64,000 bases of DNA from Flavobacterium sp. Root935 (GCF_001429295.1 NZ_LMJL01000001.1:103670-167669), one strand, 5' to 3'. Positions 35,082 through 45,120 are shown, counted from the first letter of the stretch. Numbers and translations: made by a program. Notes: generated by a model not told the origin, from the sequence alone.

Positions 35082-36160
35082 AATAACTCTTTATAAAATT
35101 CTTTTGTCTCATCATAAGTTTTTTGCCAACTGAACTGATTTGCCTTTTCGAATCCCATCTCAATAGATTCTTCACGTAGATTATTGTCTAACGATAATTC
35201 CTTAATTCTTTCAGCCATTATAGTAGCATTTGACTCATTCAACGCTAAATACATATTTCCCATTACCTCAGGAATTGATGATATATTAATTGCTACAACA
35301 GGACAACCCGCTTTTTGTGCTTCTACTACCGGGATTCCAAACCCTTCATATAATGACGGATAAAGTAATAATTTAGCGTTATTATAATAATAATTCAAAT
35401 GTTCAATGCTAACTCCTGTTATACATTTGAAGTTTTGATCTCCTAATTTCAAATTCAAATAAAAAATCTCATGATCATCTAAATCCCCTCCTCCAATCAT
35501 TAGTAATGGAGTTTTTGTTAGAGAACAAGCCTCAACTGCTGTGTTAAAATTCTTATGGGATGATTTACGATCTCCTACATAAATTGCGTAACTTTTTTCT
35601 TCAAATGGGAGAATATTATTCATCTTAAAATTTGAGTCTAATGGTCTGAAAGTCTCATCAACTCCATTGTAAATTACACGAATTTTATTTGCATCAAAAT
35701 TTGGCAAAAATTTAATCAAATCATTTTTTGTACTGTTTGAAATACAAATAATACCATTCGATCCATTTATGGCAATATACTTTTGCCAAGAATGTACCTT
35801 TTGCCTAATTCCTGTTCTATAATATTCATAAGTAAAATCATGAACAGTAGTTACATTTACTACATTTTTTCCTTTTTGTAACCTGTAATGAGATGAGTGA
35901 AACAAATGTTTATCAGTATTCTTACTTTCTAAATTAAGATATCTCTTCAAAGCTAAAAAACGAGAACTCTCAATTCTAATTAAATCTACATCAATCTGTA
36001 ATTGTTTTCGAAATAGATTATTTATTGCTGTATCAAATTCAATAAAAGAACAATCAAAATCACTATCAACAAGCAATCTCTGTAAATGTTGCTGCCAAAC
36101 AACAGAAGCGCCACCAGATTTTTGAAGCGAAAAAATAATATTATCAAGTAGTATTTTCAT
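35078..36160 (-). CDS. Glycosyltransferase family 4 (mannosyl/rhamnosyl-type)
   Basis: A 360-aa GT-B enzyme. The N-terminal LQKSGGASVVWQQHLQR, VTTVHDFTYEYYRTGIRQK and GIICISNSTKNDLIKF, then YAIYVGDRKSSHKNFN and LLYPSLYEGFGIPVVEAQKAG (EX7E), match the large WbaZ/WbdB-like GT4 group that often uses GDP-Man or dTDP-Rha. It lies between an acyltransferase (4-bp overlap) and a second GT4 gene (5-bp gap). Confidence 0.92.
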   Translation of the reverse strand: MKILLDNIIFSLQKSGGASVVWQQHLQRLLVDSDFDCSFIEFDTAINNLFRKQLQIDVDLIRIESSRFLALKRYLNLESKNTDKHLFHSSHYRLQKGKNVVNVTTVHDFTYEYYRTGIRQKVHSWQKYIAINGSNGIICISNSTKNDLIKFLPNFDANKIRVIYNGVDETFRPLDSNFKMNNILPFEEKSYAIYVGDRKSSHKNFNTAVEACSLTKTPLLMIGGGDLDDHEIFYLNLKLGDQNFKCITGVSIEHLNYYYNNAKLLLYPSLYEGFGIPVVEAQKAGCPVVAINISSIPEVMGNMYLALNESNATIMAERIKELSLDNNLREESIEMGFEKANQFSWQKTYDETKEFYKELL

Positions 36161-36165
36161 TATTA

Positions 36166-37296
36166 CTATTTTACTAATTCCTCAAATAATGAAGTCCATT
36201 GTTTCATTATTATTTCTTCGGAAAATCTTTTAGAATTCTCTTTTGCAATTCTTCCGAATTCTTTTCGTAAAGAAATATTTTCAATTAAATCTGTTGTTTT
36301 TGCAATAAAACTTTCCTTATCTCCCATTTGGATTAAATAACCATCTTGCCCATCAGTAATAATTTCTTTTGGTCCGCATTTACAATCAAAAGATACGATT
36401 GGCAACCCATAGTTTTGAGCTTCCAACAGAACCATTGGCAAACCTTCAAATCTTGATGTCATTAGATATAAAGAACTATCTAAGTAACAATCACTTATTT
36501 TTGATGTTGATGGTACAAGCTTGATAACATCGTTTAATTTCATCTTATCAATCTTCCCAATCAGTTCTTTTGAATCTCCAGTACCTACAATAGTCAAACA
36601 CCAATCTGGATATCTTTTTGATATTTGCTCCCAAAGTTCAATCAACAACTCTAAATTTTTTTGATAAGTTAGACGCCCAATTGCGAGTACTTTTTTATTA
36701 TCTAATAACGACGTCGCATTATTATTACTATCTGTCACAGAATTATAAATTACTGAAATATTTTTATGCTTTTTCCAACTATGTTTATCTTCTAATGTTA
36801 GAACCACAAAACGATCATATTTAGTTACAATTTTATCGTTACGATTTGTCATGTATAAATCTAACAATCTTGTAATCCCTTTACGATTTGCTAAAAGTCT
36901 AAACTCTCTACTAAAATGAATTTCTAATACTTTTTTTGATCCGTCTTTAATGGCATACAGAAAGTTAACATCATTTGTAAACATCGACACAACAATGTCT
37001 GCCTTTATTTCAAACAAAATCTGTTTTAATTTTGCTTTATGAAATAGATATTTTTTAAATGACTTAAAAACTCTTACTAGTATATTTCCATCAGTAGTTT
37101 CAGAATAATTGATCCCTAAATCAATACATTTTACTTTTGAAGATATTTCATAAAAATGGGGTCTATTTCTTTGACCAGTAGTTATGATATAAACCTCATA
37201 ATTTGGCAATTGAGACAAATAGTTAACTTTATTTGAAAGAACTCGTTCCATTCCTCCAGAATTACAAGTACTATGAATACAATATATTATTTTCAA
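36166..37296 (-). CDS. Glycosyltransferase family 4 (GalNAc-transferase-like)
   Basis: A 376-aa GT-B enzyme with IHSTCNSGGMERVLSNKVNY, FSREFRLLANRKGI, KVLAIGRLTYQKNLELLIEL and YLMTSRFEGLPMVLLEAQNYG, followed by SFDCKCGPKEIITDG. The late FDCxxGPxEII block is a familiar signature of GT4 enzymes such as WbnH/PglH-like transferases. The 5' gene, 56 bp away, is the EpsG-like polymerase. Role: elongation of the Wzx/Wzy repeat unit; exact donor unknown. Confidence 0.92.
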   Translation of the reverse strand: MKIIYCIHSTCNSGGMERVLSNKVNYLSQLPNYEVYIITTGQRNRPHFYEISSKVKCIDLGINYSETTDGNILVRVFKSFKKYLFHKAKLKQILFEIKADIVVSMFTNDVNFLYAIKDGSKKVLEIHFSREFRLLANRKGITRLLDLYMTNRNDKIVTKYDRFVVLTLEDKHSWKKHKNISVIYNSVTDSNNNATSLLDNKKVLAIGRLTYQKNLELLIELWEQISKRYPDWCLTIVGTGDSKELIGKIDKMKLNDVIKLVPSTSKISDCYLDSSLYLMTSRFEGLPMVLLEAQNYGLPIVSFDCKCGPKEIITDGQDGYLIQMGDKESFIAKTTDLIENISLRKEFGRIAKENSKRFSEEIIMKQWTSLFEELVK

Positions 37297-37352
37297 TTTT
37301 TTATTTCTTCTTTAATTTAGATTATTTATAACAATGAATTTGTTAAACAATA

Positions 37353-38420
37353 TCACAAAATCTTTATCATTTTATAAGGTATTATTTCATTTATTCCTTT
37401 GACCAAAAAATATTCAAAAAATAAAAGTCCGATACCTACTGAAATAGTTGCAACACAAAATTGGAACCACGATTTTTTATAATTTCTACACATTTCTACT
37501 AATAATAAAACATATAAAAAATCAAAACTATCTACAAACCGATATAAAATTACCAAGTGAATGGCCATTATTTTTATAACTATTAAGAATAGCGCACTAT
37601 TCCCAAAAAACTTTTGTGAAAAAGAATCATCAAAAATTTTCTCTTTGAAAAAAACAACAATTAATGATGGAAAAATTTGCAATAAAAAACCCATACCTGT
37701 TCCTAATTCCTGTGATGCTGAAAATTCATCCATATCTGCATAAACAGCATATTTCGAAGCTTCAACCAAAGGAAAGGTTAATAGTTTTCCAGCAATTACT
37801 GGCGAAAAAAACCAAAAGAAAATAAAAACAAGTATACCAACAGTTCGGGGTATCTTAATTTTTAAAAGTACCAAAATCAATAGACTAAAAATACAAGAAA
37901 AATGAAATAGTGCTCCTAAAGCAATTAAACTTAAAAAAATTTTTATTCCATTTTTATGTTTATTCAAGAGAAATGAAGTTGCATACATCGAAATAGCCAC
38001 TGCTATAATCTGGCGTACAGCATTGTAAGAATCTGAATACAAAAGTATAAATGAAAAAAAGACTCCTAAAACTAGGGTGTTTCTAGAAAAACTTTTGTAA
38101 GTAAAAACTAAAAATATTGAAGACGAAATGGCTAATACCCAATTTACTCCACCATCAAATAAAGAAACTGTATAATTTATTACCCAAAAAAGTGGTTCTG
38201 TATCTATTTCATCTTTATAAGCTATTCTGTTATATATAATTTCATAACTAAAATAATCTGTTCCTATCCCATATCTGAGGGAAGCAGGAATAATCAAAAC
38301 CAATATAGAAGTTATAATAAAAAAATTTCCAATAGTCTTATTTTCCATTATTACTCCTAGGTACGCAAATAATACTGAAAAAAACAATAAGAAATTATAT
38401 AATATTATGGACTCGAACAT
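37353..38420 (-). CDS. EpsG-family polysaccharide polymerase (Wzy-like)
   Basis: About 355 aa from the ATG at 38420; a TTG one codon earlier is possible. It is very hydrophobic, with around ten membrane segments. The family pattern of EpsG proteins is visible: SLRYGIGTDYFSYEIIYN near residue 50-67, EPLFWVINY, then YSDSYNAVRQIIAVAISMYA and a FHFSCIF segment. These polymerise undecaprenyl-linked repeats in the periplasmic leaflet after flipping by Wzx, whose gene is near 43 kb. This is the best candidate for the locus's Wzy. Confidence 0.88.
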   Translation of the reverse strand: MFESIILYNFLLFFSVLFAYLGVIMENKTIGNFFIITSILVLIIPASLRYGIGTDYFSYEIIYNRIAYKDEIDTEPLFWVINYTVSLFDGGVNWVLAISSSIFLVFTYKSFSRNTLVLGVFFSFILLYSDSYNAVRQIIAVAISMYATSFLLNKHKNGIKIFLSLIALGALFHFSCIFSLLILVLLKIKIPRTVGILVFIFFWFFSPVIAGKLLTFPLVEASKYAVYADMDEFSASQELGTGMGFLLQIFPSLIVVFFKEKIFDDSFSQKFFGNSALFLIVIKIMAIHLVILYRFVDSFDFLYVLLLVEMCRNYKKSWFQFCVATISVGIGLLFFEYFLVKGINEIIPYKMIKIL

Positions 38421-38467
38421 CAATAACTATTTTTTATGAAGCATCCATTCTTTGCTTAACATACACT

Positions 38468-39454
38468 TCATTTTAAATATTTCAAAAATAAAAAGAATGT
38501 TGCTTTTACTACTTTATTTACAATTGAAGAAGACCTTGGTATATCTTTTAGTTTAAATTTTTTTGCATTCGATGAAACCTTTTTATCTTTTATCAATTCT
38601 TTAAAATCATAAAACTTTCCTTTTATTGATTTATTATACACTAAGGCATTTAAACATAATACGAAAGTCATATCAAACAAGCTCTTACTTAATCGATACT
38701 CTTGTTCACTTTTTAAAAAATCATTTTTAGACAAAATATCTTTTACATCATTATTCATCAAAAAATATTTTTGTGCTAAATCTTTTTTATACGATGTCAT
38801 CGTACTGCCATATCTTATTACATAATGATAAAAAACTTTTGCTTCAAAGTAAAAAAAAGGATTTGACGCTAAAAAGACCATATTAAAAAGCTTATCTTCA
38901 TATAAATACAAACGTTCGCTTTTAAATCTTAAATTTAGCTTTTCAATATATTGCCTTCTAAATATTTTATCACATGGCGAATTTGGAGAAAAAAAGGTAA
39001 TTGAGGGATTTATTGATTCATTTATTAAGAACTCCTGACTAATTTTTTCTTTAGCTGGCATTTTTGGAACCCCTTTGCTACCGTCAGGGAAATCAAAAAC
39101 AAGATTACAACAAACTAAATCATACTTTGCAGTTAATGTTTTTTCATAAAGAACCTGATACATGTCTTTTTCAATCCAATCGTCACAATCTACAAAAGCA
39201 ACATACTCTCCTACGGCTACATCCAAGCCTTTATTTCTTGTTAATCCTTGCCCAATGTTTTTTTCATTTTTCCAAAGTTTAATGCGAGAATCACGTTCCG
39301 CATAACTTTTTAAAATTTCGCAAGAATTATCTGTAGAGCAATCATCTATACAAATTATCTCTACATCACTTAGTGTTTGATTTAGGACGCTATCTAAACA
39401 TCTCTTTAAATAGCTTTCAGCATTAAAAACAGGGATAATAACTGAAATCTTCAT
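38468..39454 (-). CDS. Glycosyltransferase family 2
   Basis: A 328-aa GT-A enzyme: MKISVIIPVFNAESYLKRCL, EIICIDDCSTDNSCEILK, NIGQGLTRNKGLDVA, and the metal site AFVDCDDWIEKDMY. The later YLYEDKLFNM supplies the acidic pair. It resembles CpsI/WfgS-type capsule transferases. The C-terminus is helical and basic. It starts 13 bp after the GH99-like gene's stop. Confidence 0.93.
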   Translation of the reverse strand: MKISVIIPVFNAESYLKRCLDSVLNQTLSDVEIICIDDCSTDNSCEILKSYAERDSRIKLWKNEKNIGQGLTRNKGLDVAVGEYVAFVDCDDWIEKDMYQVLYEKTLTAKYDLVCCNLVFDFPDGSKGVPKMPAKEKISQEFLINESINPSITFFSPNSPCDKIFRRQYIEKLNLRFKSERLYLYEDKLFNMVFLASNPFFYFEAKVFYHYVIRYGSTMTSYKKDLAQKYFLMNNDVKDILSKNDFLKSEQEYRLSKSLFDMTFVLCLNALVYNKSIKGKFYDFKELIKDKKVSSNAKKFKLKDIPRSSSIVNKVVKATFFLFLKYLK

Positions 39455-39467
39455 TAGCTTCGCTTAA

Positions 39468-40559
39468 TTATTTTTCAATTTGTTTTTTTAATACCTCAAG
39501 ATACTTATGCCCCCATTTTAAATCTGGTTCCATATAATTACCTTCGGCCCATTCATTCCAAGATTTAATAAAAATGATTTTATTTTCGTATTCTTTATCA
39601 CGAACTAAGTCTAAAGCCTCCTTTACATGTTTCTCAAACAAATCTGGCGTTGAGTTTGTCATTACTAAACCTTCACGTCCACTTCTGGGAGTGTGGTCCC
39701 AACCAGGAATAATACTAGGAAATACATTGTGAAGTTTATCCTCCTCAGGAACCAAAAAATATTTAGACATCATTTTGTAAGCTATTGCATAAGCAGCTGC
39801 ATTTCCAAGGAAAATTCTTTTAATTCTGCTTAAAATCTTTTCAAAAATTGACCTATGGTTAATGATATAATTATTTAAACGCGTTGTATTTACAGCATCA
39901 ACTCCAGTCGCTAAAATTTCTTCTAAATTATTTCTCAAATCATTATGGTGTCCAACAAAATATATCCCAGATAAATCATTCTCCGCTGCCAACCTCTTCC
40001 ATGTTTCCATAAAAACCTTAATCTCTTCTGAGGCAAGAGGTTTATAGATCATAAACAATGGTTTTCCATTTACAGTAATATATCTTTTATCCTTAAGGGC
40101 AGGTAAAACTTCGTAAAAATGAGCTTCGTAATCTTGAATACCTGGATAAAGCTGTTCTATTAATATATTTCTATTTTTAAGACCATGATCAAAACCTTTC
40201 CAAGTTTCATTTGCCCAAGCCAAACAAAATGGAAAATCAGGCTCTCCAGAATTTAAAACCTCATTGAACGGGCGTTCAATCAATCTTTTTCCATTCCCAA
40301 ACCAATAATGCCAGTAACAAAATCCTTCAATACCATATTCTTTTGCCATATCAGCTTGAGCTTTACGAGTTTCAGAAACTCGAAGATCATAATACCCTAA
40401 ATCAGCAGGTATTCTAGGTTGATAATGTCCTCTGAATAAAGCCTTTGCTTTTCCCACATTAGTCCATTCCGTAAAACCTTTACCCCACCATTTATCATTT
40501 TCTGGAATGGGATGATATTGTGGCAAATATAACGCTATAACTCTTGCTTCTTTTTCCAT
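39468..40559 (-). CDS. GH99/WbsX-like protein of the glycan locus
   Basis: About 363 aa from the ATG at 40559. A GTG at 40562 overlaps the preceding stop. Motifs: VIALYLPQYHPIPENDKWWG, EWTNVGKAKALF, FCYWHYWFGNGKRL, FCLAWANETW and near the end FIKSWNEWAEGNYMEPD. These define the WbsX group, related to GH99 endo-mannosidases but found among glycosyltransferases. No signal peptide is seen, so it is probably cytosolic. It could trim or transfer mannosyl-type sugars on the lipid-linked unit. The true reaction of WbsX proteins is not settled. Confidence 0.88.
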   Translation of the reverse strand: MEKEARVIALYLPQYHPIPENDKWWGKGFTEWTNVGKAKALFRGHYQPRIPADLGYYDLRVSETRKAQADMAKEYGIEGFCYWHYWFGNGKRLIERPFNEVLNSGEPDFPFCLAWANETWKGFDHGLKNRNILIEQLYPGIQDYEAHFYEVLPALKDKRYITVNGKPLFMIYKPLASEEIKVFMETWKRLAAENDLSGIYFVGHHNDLRNNLEEILATGVDAVNTTRLNNYIINHRSIFEKILSRIKRIFLGNAAAYAIAYKMMSKYFLVPEEDKLHNVFPSIIPGWDHTPRSGREGLVMTNSTPDLFEKHVKEALDLVRDKEYENKIIFIKSWNEWAEGNYMEPDLKWGHKYLEVLKKQIEK

Positions 40560-40561
40560 CA

Positions 40562-41179
40562 CTATAATTCTCTTATTACTCTGGCTGGATTTCCTCCAAC
40601 AACACTATTTTTAGGTATTGATTTTGTAACAACTGCATTAGCTCCTACAACTGTGTTTTCGCCAATAGTTACTCCTGGTAAAACTACTACATTTTCGCCC
40701 AGCCAAACATTATCTTCAATAATAACGGGGCCTTTACTATATAATTTTCTTTTTGAGGGAGGTAGTAATATTGCTTCTTTTGTAATTTCTCCATGTGAAT
40801 GATCACTGATATATACTTTACTCGCCAATAAAACATTGTCGCCTAAAATAATTTTATTTATCGCTCCAATATGACAATCTTTTTGTATTGAAACATTATT
40901 ACCTATAATTATTTCCGGGCAAAACTTTTCTCCAAGAAAATTATCTATTGCATCTAAACGCAATCTTTGATCGCAATCAAAATTATTTCCAATTTTAATA
41001 TACTCACCACCTGTAAGATACATTGGATATCTAATGTTTCCATTATTTGCATCTTTTAAGTTCTTTAAAATTCTGTTGGTATAAATTGAATTAAAAGCAT
41101 TTTTAATTTTAGTTGAGAATTTTAATGGTAATAAAACTAAGCTAATATTGGCAATACCACTAATTATTATTTTTTTCAT
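40562..41179 (-). CDS. Hexapeptide-repeat acyltransferase (WcaF/MAT-like)
   Basis: A 205-aa left-handed beta-helix protein. The N-terminal 40 residues are hydrophobic/amphipathic (MKKIIISGIANISLVLLPL). Hexapeptide turns include PEIIIGNNVSIQKDCHI, KIILGDNVLLASKVYI and ENTVVGANAVVTKSIP. A catalytic His is likely in SDHSHGEIT. The end, GGNPARVIREL, is typical of serine-O-acetyltransferase-like enzymes. It probably O-acetylates a sugar. It is similar in layout to the protein at 34494-35081, which suggests an old duplication or two acetylation sites. Confidence 0.87.
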   Translation of the reverse strand: MKKIIISGIANISLVLLPLKFSTKIKNAFNSIYTNRILKNLKDANNGNIRYPMYLTGGEYIKIGNNFDCDQRLRLDAIDNFLGEKFCPEIIIGNNVSIQKDCHIGAINKIILGDNVLLASKVYISDHSHGEITKEAILLPPSKRKLYSKGPVIIEDNVWLGENVVVLPGVTIGENTVVGANAVVTKSIPKNSVVGGNPARVIREL

Positions 41180-41251
41180 TTTAAAATCTAAATCAAAAGC
41201 TTTATTAAAAAATCAAAAATGCATTCATATGCGTAAAAAAAATCACAAAGT

Positions 41252-42562
41252 TTAGTTAATCGTTTTATAAGCATTGATAATTGCTGATCTAAATCCTTCG
41301 TAAGAAGATCTGATCATTGATTCTGATCTACAATTCTTTGAAATCATGTCTAATTCTATTGAACTTTTAGTAATTAAGCTAATTATCCCTCTACTAAAAT
41401 CCTCACTGTCTTTAAATTTTGCTAAGTATCCGGTACCTTCATTGATTATATCACAAGCAGTTCCTATATTAAATGCCACTGCAGGTGTACCACACATTAA
41501 AGCTTGATTTAGCATCATTGGACCTGCATCTTGTATGCTTGGGCTTAAGAAAACATCAGCCAAAGCATAATATTCTGCTAATTGATCAAAAGTTAAATGA
41601 CCCGTATAATCAATATTAAATTCGTCGAGACCTTCAACTTTTTCTCCGCTCCCCGCAACAACTAGAACAATGTTTGAAACCAAATCTGGTCTTTTTATAT
41701 ATAGCAACTTTAGAGCTTCTAAAAGGTATTTAAATCCTTTCCGAGGATCATGAACTCCAAGCGATCCAAAAAATAATACTTTTTTGTCACAGTAGTTAAA
41801 ATCCTTTTTTAATGTCTTTCTATCTCTTGGTCGAAACACATTTTCGTCAACGATTGGATAAATTGTCCCTATATTTTTAAATAATCCAGACTCAGAAGCA
41901 TATCTATTTTGCCAATTATTACCTAAAAATATACTTTTAATATTGGCAAATACATTTTTCTTGTAAAGAAAATTTTTACGAGTAGCATCATTTTCATTTG
42001 ATGAAAGTATCCCCTGACATTTACCACAAGATTGCTTTATCCGCTCGCAATCCCAGAAATAACTACATCCTCCTGTCATGGGAAACATATCAGCTGCAAC
42101 TAATAAAAAAGGTATTTCAAATTTATCGTAAATATCTTTTAATGTTTTACTTGTAACAAGTCCTTGCCAAAAAAAAACTAATATATAATCATACTCCTTT
42201 TTTATACAATTTATAATTCTTTTAGTTTTTACAGGAGGTTTATCATCATTTAATCCAAAAAAGTAGTATGGCAAATTCTCCTTAGATTCAAATTTATGAG
42301 GTGCAGGTAATAATTTATATTTTAGCAATATAGCGCGAGCACGAGCAGAAAAATCATGAGCCAATTTCTCATATTTATTATACGCAGAATAAACATTAAA
42401 GTCCTCAGTCCTAAAAGGATACTTTGTAACAACGTCAATATTATAATAGCTACTTAATGATTTCGAGATATCCAAAATCATTTTAGATGAATTCCCATTA
42501 TCAAGAAAACTCGTTATTATCAAGGCGTTAGAACTTTTATTTGTTCCAGATTCTTTTTGCAT
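41252..42562 (-). CDS. Glycosyltransferase family 4 with cysteine motif (WcaC-like)
   Basis: A 436-aa GT-B enzyme. A cysteine cluster, GGCSYFWDCERIKQSCGKC near residue 170, recalls the C...C..W..GC..C motif of WcaC-type glycosyltransferases. The donor half shows KVLFFGSLGVHDPRKGFKYL, VVAGSGEKV, and FLSPSIQDAGPMMLNQALMCG, in which the usual EX7E first Glu is replaced by a QDAGP sequence. It overlaps wzx by 26 bp, a larger overlap than elsewhere in the cluster. Confidence 0.85.
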   Translation of the reverse strand: MQKESGTNKSSNALIITSFLDNGNSSKMILDISKSLSSYYNIDVVTKYPFRTEDFNVYSAYNKYEKLAHDFSARARAILLKYKLLPAPHKFESKENLPYYFFGLNDDKPPVKTKRIINCIKKEYDYILVFFWQGLVTSKTLKDIYDKFEIPFLLVAADMFPMTGGCSYFWDCERIKQSCGKCQGILSSNENDATRKNFLYKKNVFANIKSIFLGNNWQNRYASESGLFKNIGTIYPIVDENVFRPRDRKTLKKDFNYCDKKVLFFGSLGVHDPRKGFKYLLEALKLLYIKRPDLVSNIVLVVAGSGEKVEGLDEFNIDYTGHLTFDQLAEYYALADVFLSPSIQDAGPMMLNQALMCGTPAVAFNIGTACDIINEGTGYLAKFKDSEDFSRGIISLITKSSIELDMISKNCRSESMIRSSYEGFRSAIINAYKTIN

Positions 42563-43895
42563 TTTTATTAAATAGTAGATTTAATTGTAGAGGGCCAATC
42601 CAGGCGATTGACAACGCTAAAATAATTTGTGAAATTACAACTCCATCTAGTCCCCATGTTCGGCAAAAAAATATGGTTAATGGAATATTAATAATCCCAA
42701 CAGAAAGAGAAGCTATGATCTGCAACTTAATTTTACCAAATCCATAAATTAAAGTAGAATGTAAAGAATTCCACATATTAAAAATTTGCCATATTCCTAA
42801 ATACATCGTCAACAAAAAAGGCACATTAACAGATTTTCCAAACCAAATATTATACACAAAAGAACTACATACAACTAAAATTAATGTTGCCAATAAGAAC
42901 AACCCAAATATTTTATATAGTTTTTTTGTTACGGATCTCATCCATGAAATATCGTTTAAGACCCTTGCTTCAATAAAGGCACTCCAAAAAGGAGAAATAA
43001 TTATACTAAAAAACATTCCTATAATTGACAGATATTTGAATGCTAAATTGTACACCGTCACATCTAGGGGGCTTAATATCTTCGTGATAATAATGTTATT
43101 AGTCTCATAATATATGATCGAAATAATTTGCAAAATAAAAAAATTCAACCCTAAAGTCAGCAATCCTTTCGCATATCTAAACCGAACATACTTAAATGAA
43201 GGAACATAATTTTTTAATGATGTTTTAAATAAATAAATAGAAAAAATAAAAAGCACTAAAGTGTTTACTGTTCCATTTAATAAACTAAGATTTAAAATAG
43301 ATCCTGAACTTGTTTTGCTTAAAATATAAATCCCTATTAAAACTAAAAATTGACTTATTACATTAATTAATGAAGTAATAACAGGCTTTTGGAGAGCTGA
43401 AAGAATTGTATTTATTAAACCTAAAACAAATTGAAATGCAAAAGTTGAAAGCACAATCAACATAACATAGAATAACTCCTCGTTATTTGCACCTTTAACA
43501 TTTAAAAATTTAGGCCAATCAACAAACTTTGAAATTAAAACTGATACTACCCATATCAGTAAAATAATTAAGGCTAGTATTGAATAGGTTGTACTTACAT
43601 AAATTCGTGCTAATTTTAGTTTTCCTATGGTAATAGCCTCAACAAATTTGTTTTTTAAACCATTACCAAATCCAATATCAAAAAAGCTTAGCCATCCAAT
43701 GATAGATGAAATTGTAATCCAGACACCGTATTGATATGGTGAAATATAATTAATAGTTAAAGGGACGACCAATAAACTTAAAAAAATACTTATCCCCTTT
43801 AAAAAAATTGAACCAACGACATTTGCCTTGATATTTTGACTCCTATCGTTGTTATTAAAGCAACCTTTAATATTTTTTATGCTAATCTTTTTCAA
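42537..43895 (-). CDS. wzx: Wzx-type O-unit/capsule flippase
   Basis: About 452 aa and 12 predicted membrane segments, in the MOP/polysaccharide-transport family. NVVGSIFLKGISIFLSLLVV, SPYQYGVWITISSIIGWLSF and FDIGFGNGLKNKFVEA are typical Wzx N-terminal motifs. No in-frame ATG lies near the start. TTG at 43895, in a 14-bp overlap with the aminotransferase gene, is the most likely start. It moves undecaprenyl-PP-linked repeat units across the inner membrane for the EpsG-like polymerase. Confidence 0.92.
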   Translation of the reverse strand: MKKISIKNIKGCFNNNDRSQNIKANVVGSIFLKGISIFLSLLVVPLTINYISPYQYGVWITISSIIGWLSFFDIGFGNGLKNKFVEAITIGKLKLARIYVSTTYSILALIILLIWVVSVLISKFVDWPKFLNVKGANNEELFYVMLIVLSTFAFQFVLGLINTILSALQKPVITSLINVISQFLVLIGIYILSKTSSGSILNLSLLNGTVNTLVLFIFSIYLFKTSLKNYVPSFKYVRFRYAKGLLTLGLNFFILQIISIIYYETNNIIITKILSPLDVTVYNLAFKYLSIIGMFFSIIISPFWSAFIEARVLNDISWMRSVTKKLYKIFGLFLLATLILVVCSSFVYNIWFGKSVNVPFLLTMYLGIWQIFNMWNSLHSTLIYGFGKIKLQIIASLSVGIINIPLTIFFCRTWGLDGVVISQIILALSIAWIGPLQLNLLFNKNAKRIWNK

Positions 43896-45024
43896 AGCTA
43901 CTTTTAATCGATGCTACTATATTTTCTACATTATTATCTGTTAGTTCATAATAAAGAGGTAGACGAACAAGACAATCAGTGAAATAGTCTGAATTAGGAA
44001 GGCTTCTTCCATCATGTTTATCCACATAATAATCACTTAAATGAAGAGATAAATAATGAAAAACAGCATGAAATCCATTTTCCTTTAAAGTATTAATTAA
44101 CTTATTTCTAACCTCACCATCTTTACAAGACAAATAGAACATATGACCATTATTTGTTGCATAATCTGGTATTATAGGCAATTTAATTGCACTTATATTT
44201 AATTTTTCAATATCATTATGATAGCTTTCCCAAAGTCTTTTTCTTTTGTTCTGAATATCTTGCAGATTTTCTATTTGAGCCCAGAGAAAAGCTGCGATGA
44301 TTTCAGATGGTAAAAAGGACGAGCCAGTATCTACCCACCCATATTTATTTACTTCACCTCTAAAAAACTCTGCTCTATTGGTGCCTTTTTCCCAAATAAT
44401 TTCAGATCTAGTGATATATTTATCATCATTTACTACAAGCATTCCTCCTTCTCCAGAAATTATATTTTTTGTCTCGTGGAAAGAAAAAGCTGCAAAATGA
44501 CCTATTGAACCTAATGCTTTTTTTACACCATTTTTGTCAATATAAAAACTATCTATCGCTTGTGCAGCGTCTTCAATTACAATCAAATTATATTTATTTG
44601 CCAAATCCATAATTTTATTCATATCACATGCTACACCAGCATAATGGACAGGAACAATTGCTTTGGTTTTAGGCGTAATTAATTGCTCTATTTTGTCTGC
44701 GTCAATATTTGGATTGTCTGAATATGAATCAGCAAAAATAATTTTTGCGCCTTGACGAACAAAAGCGATTGCTGTTGAAACAAATGTAAAACTAGGAACA
44801 ATGACTTCATCGCCTTCTTTTATATTTGCTAATATTGCTGCCATTTCTAGTGCATCTGTACATGATGTCGTTAATAGACATTTTTTAAATCCATAATGAG
44901 ATTCAAAAAAAGATTGACATTTTTGCGTATATTTTCCATTACCAGATATTTTGCCTGAATTTACAGCATCATAAATATAGTGCGTTTCTTTACCAGTTAG
45001 ATATGGCTTATTAAAAGGAATCAT
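43882..45024 (-). CDS. WecE/RffA-like dTDP-4-amino-4,6-dideoxygalactose transaminase
   Basis: The ATG at 45024 gives MIPFNKPYLTGKE, the normal RffA start. An ATG at 45069 would add 15 residues. The enzyme is PLP-dependent: LLTTSCTDALEMAA, VIEDAAQAIDSFY, and the Schiff-base lysine in SFHETKNIISGEGG, which is the RffA version of the motif. It would aminate dTDP-4-keto-6-deoxy-glucose (from RmlA/RmlB) to dTDP-Fuc4N. The acyltransferase gene just upstream could then make dTDP-Fuc4NAc. Confidence 0.92.
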   Translation of the reverse strand: MIPFNKPYLTGKETHYIYDAVNSGKISGNGKYTQKCQSFFESHYGFKKCLLTTSCTDALEMAAILANIKEGDEVIVPSFTFVSTAIAFVRQGAKIIFADSYSDNPNIDADKIEQLITPKTKAIVPVHYAGVACDMNKIMDLANKYNLIVIEDAAQAIDSFYIDKNGVKKALGSIGHFAAFSFHETKNIISGEGGMLVVNDDKYITRSEIIWEKGTNRAEFFRGEVNKYGWVDTGSSFLPSEIIAAFLWAQIENLQDIQNKRKRLWESYHNDIEKLNISAIKLPIIPDYATNNGHMFYLSCKDGEVRNKLINTLKENGFHAVFHYLSLHLSDYYVDKHDGRSLPNSDYFTDCLVRLPLYYELTDNNVENIVASIKSSFEKD

Positions 45025-45120
45025 GTGTTTGATGTTTTTTATTTTATAATTTTTTACTAAAATTGTCATAGTAAAAAAATGAATTGAATCATATAATTTA
45101 AGATACTTTTGAGCTTTAAC

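Noticed and set aside
37330..37344. AACAA/TTGTT inverted repeat between the GT4 and polymerase genes
   Set aside because: Five base pairs of A/T-rich stem are expected by chance.
41206..41236. Hairpin ATGCATTCATATGCGT with T-runs downstream of the WcaC-like GT gene
   Set aside because: The stem is only 5-6 bp with a mismatch or wobble; too weak to call a terminator in this AT-rich gap.
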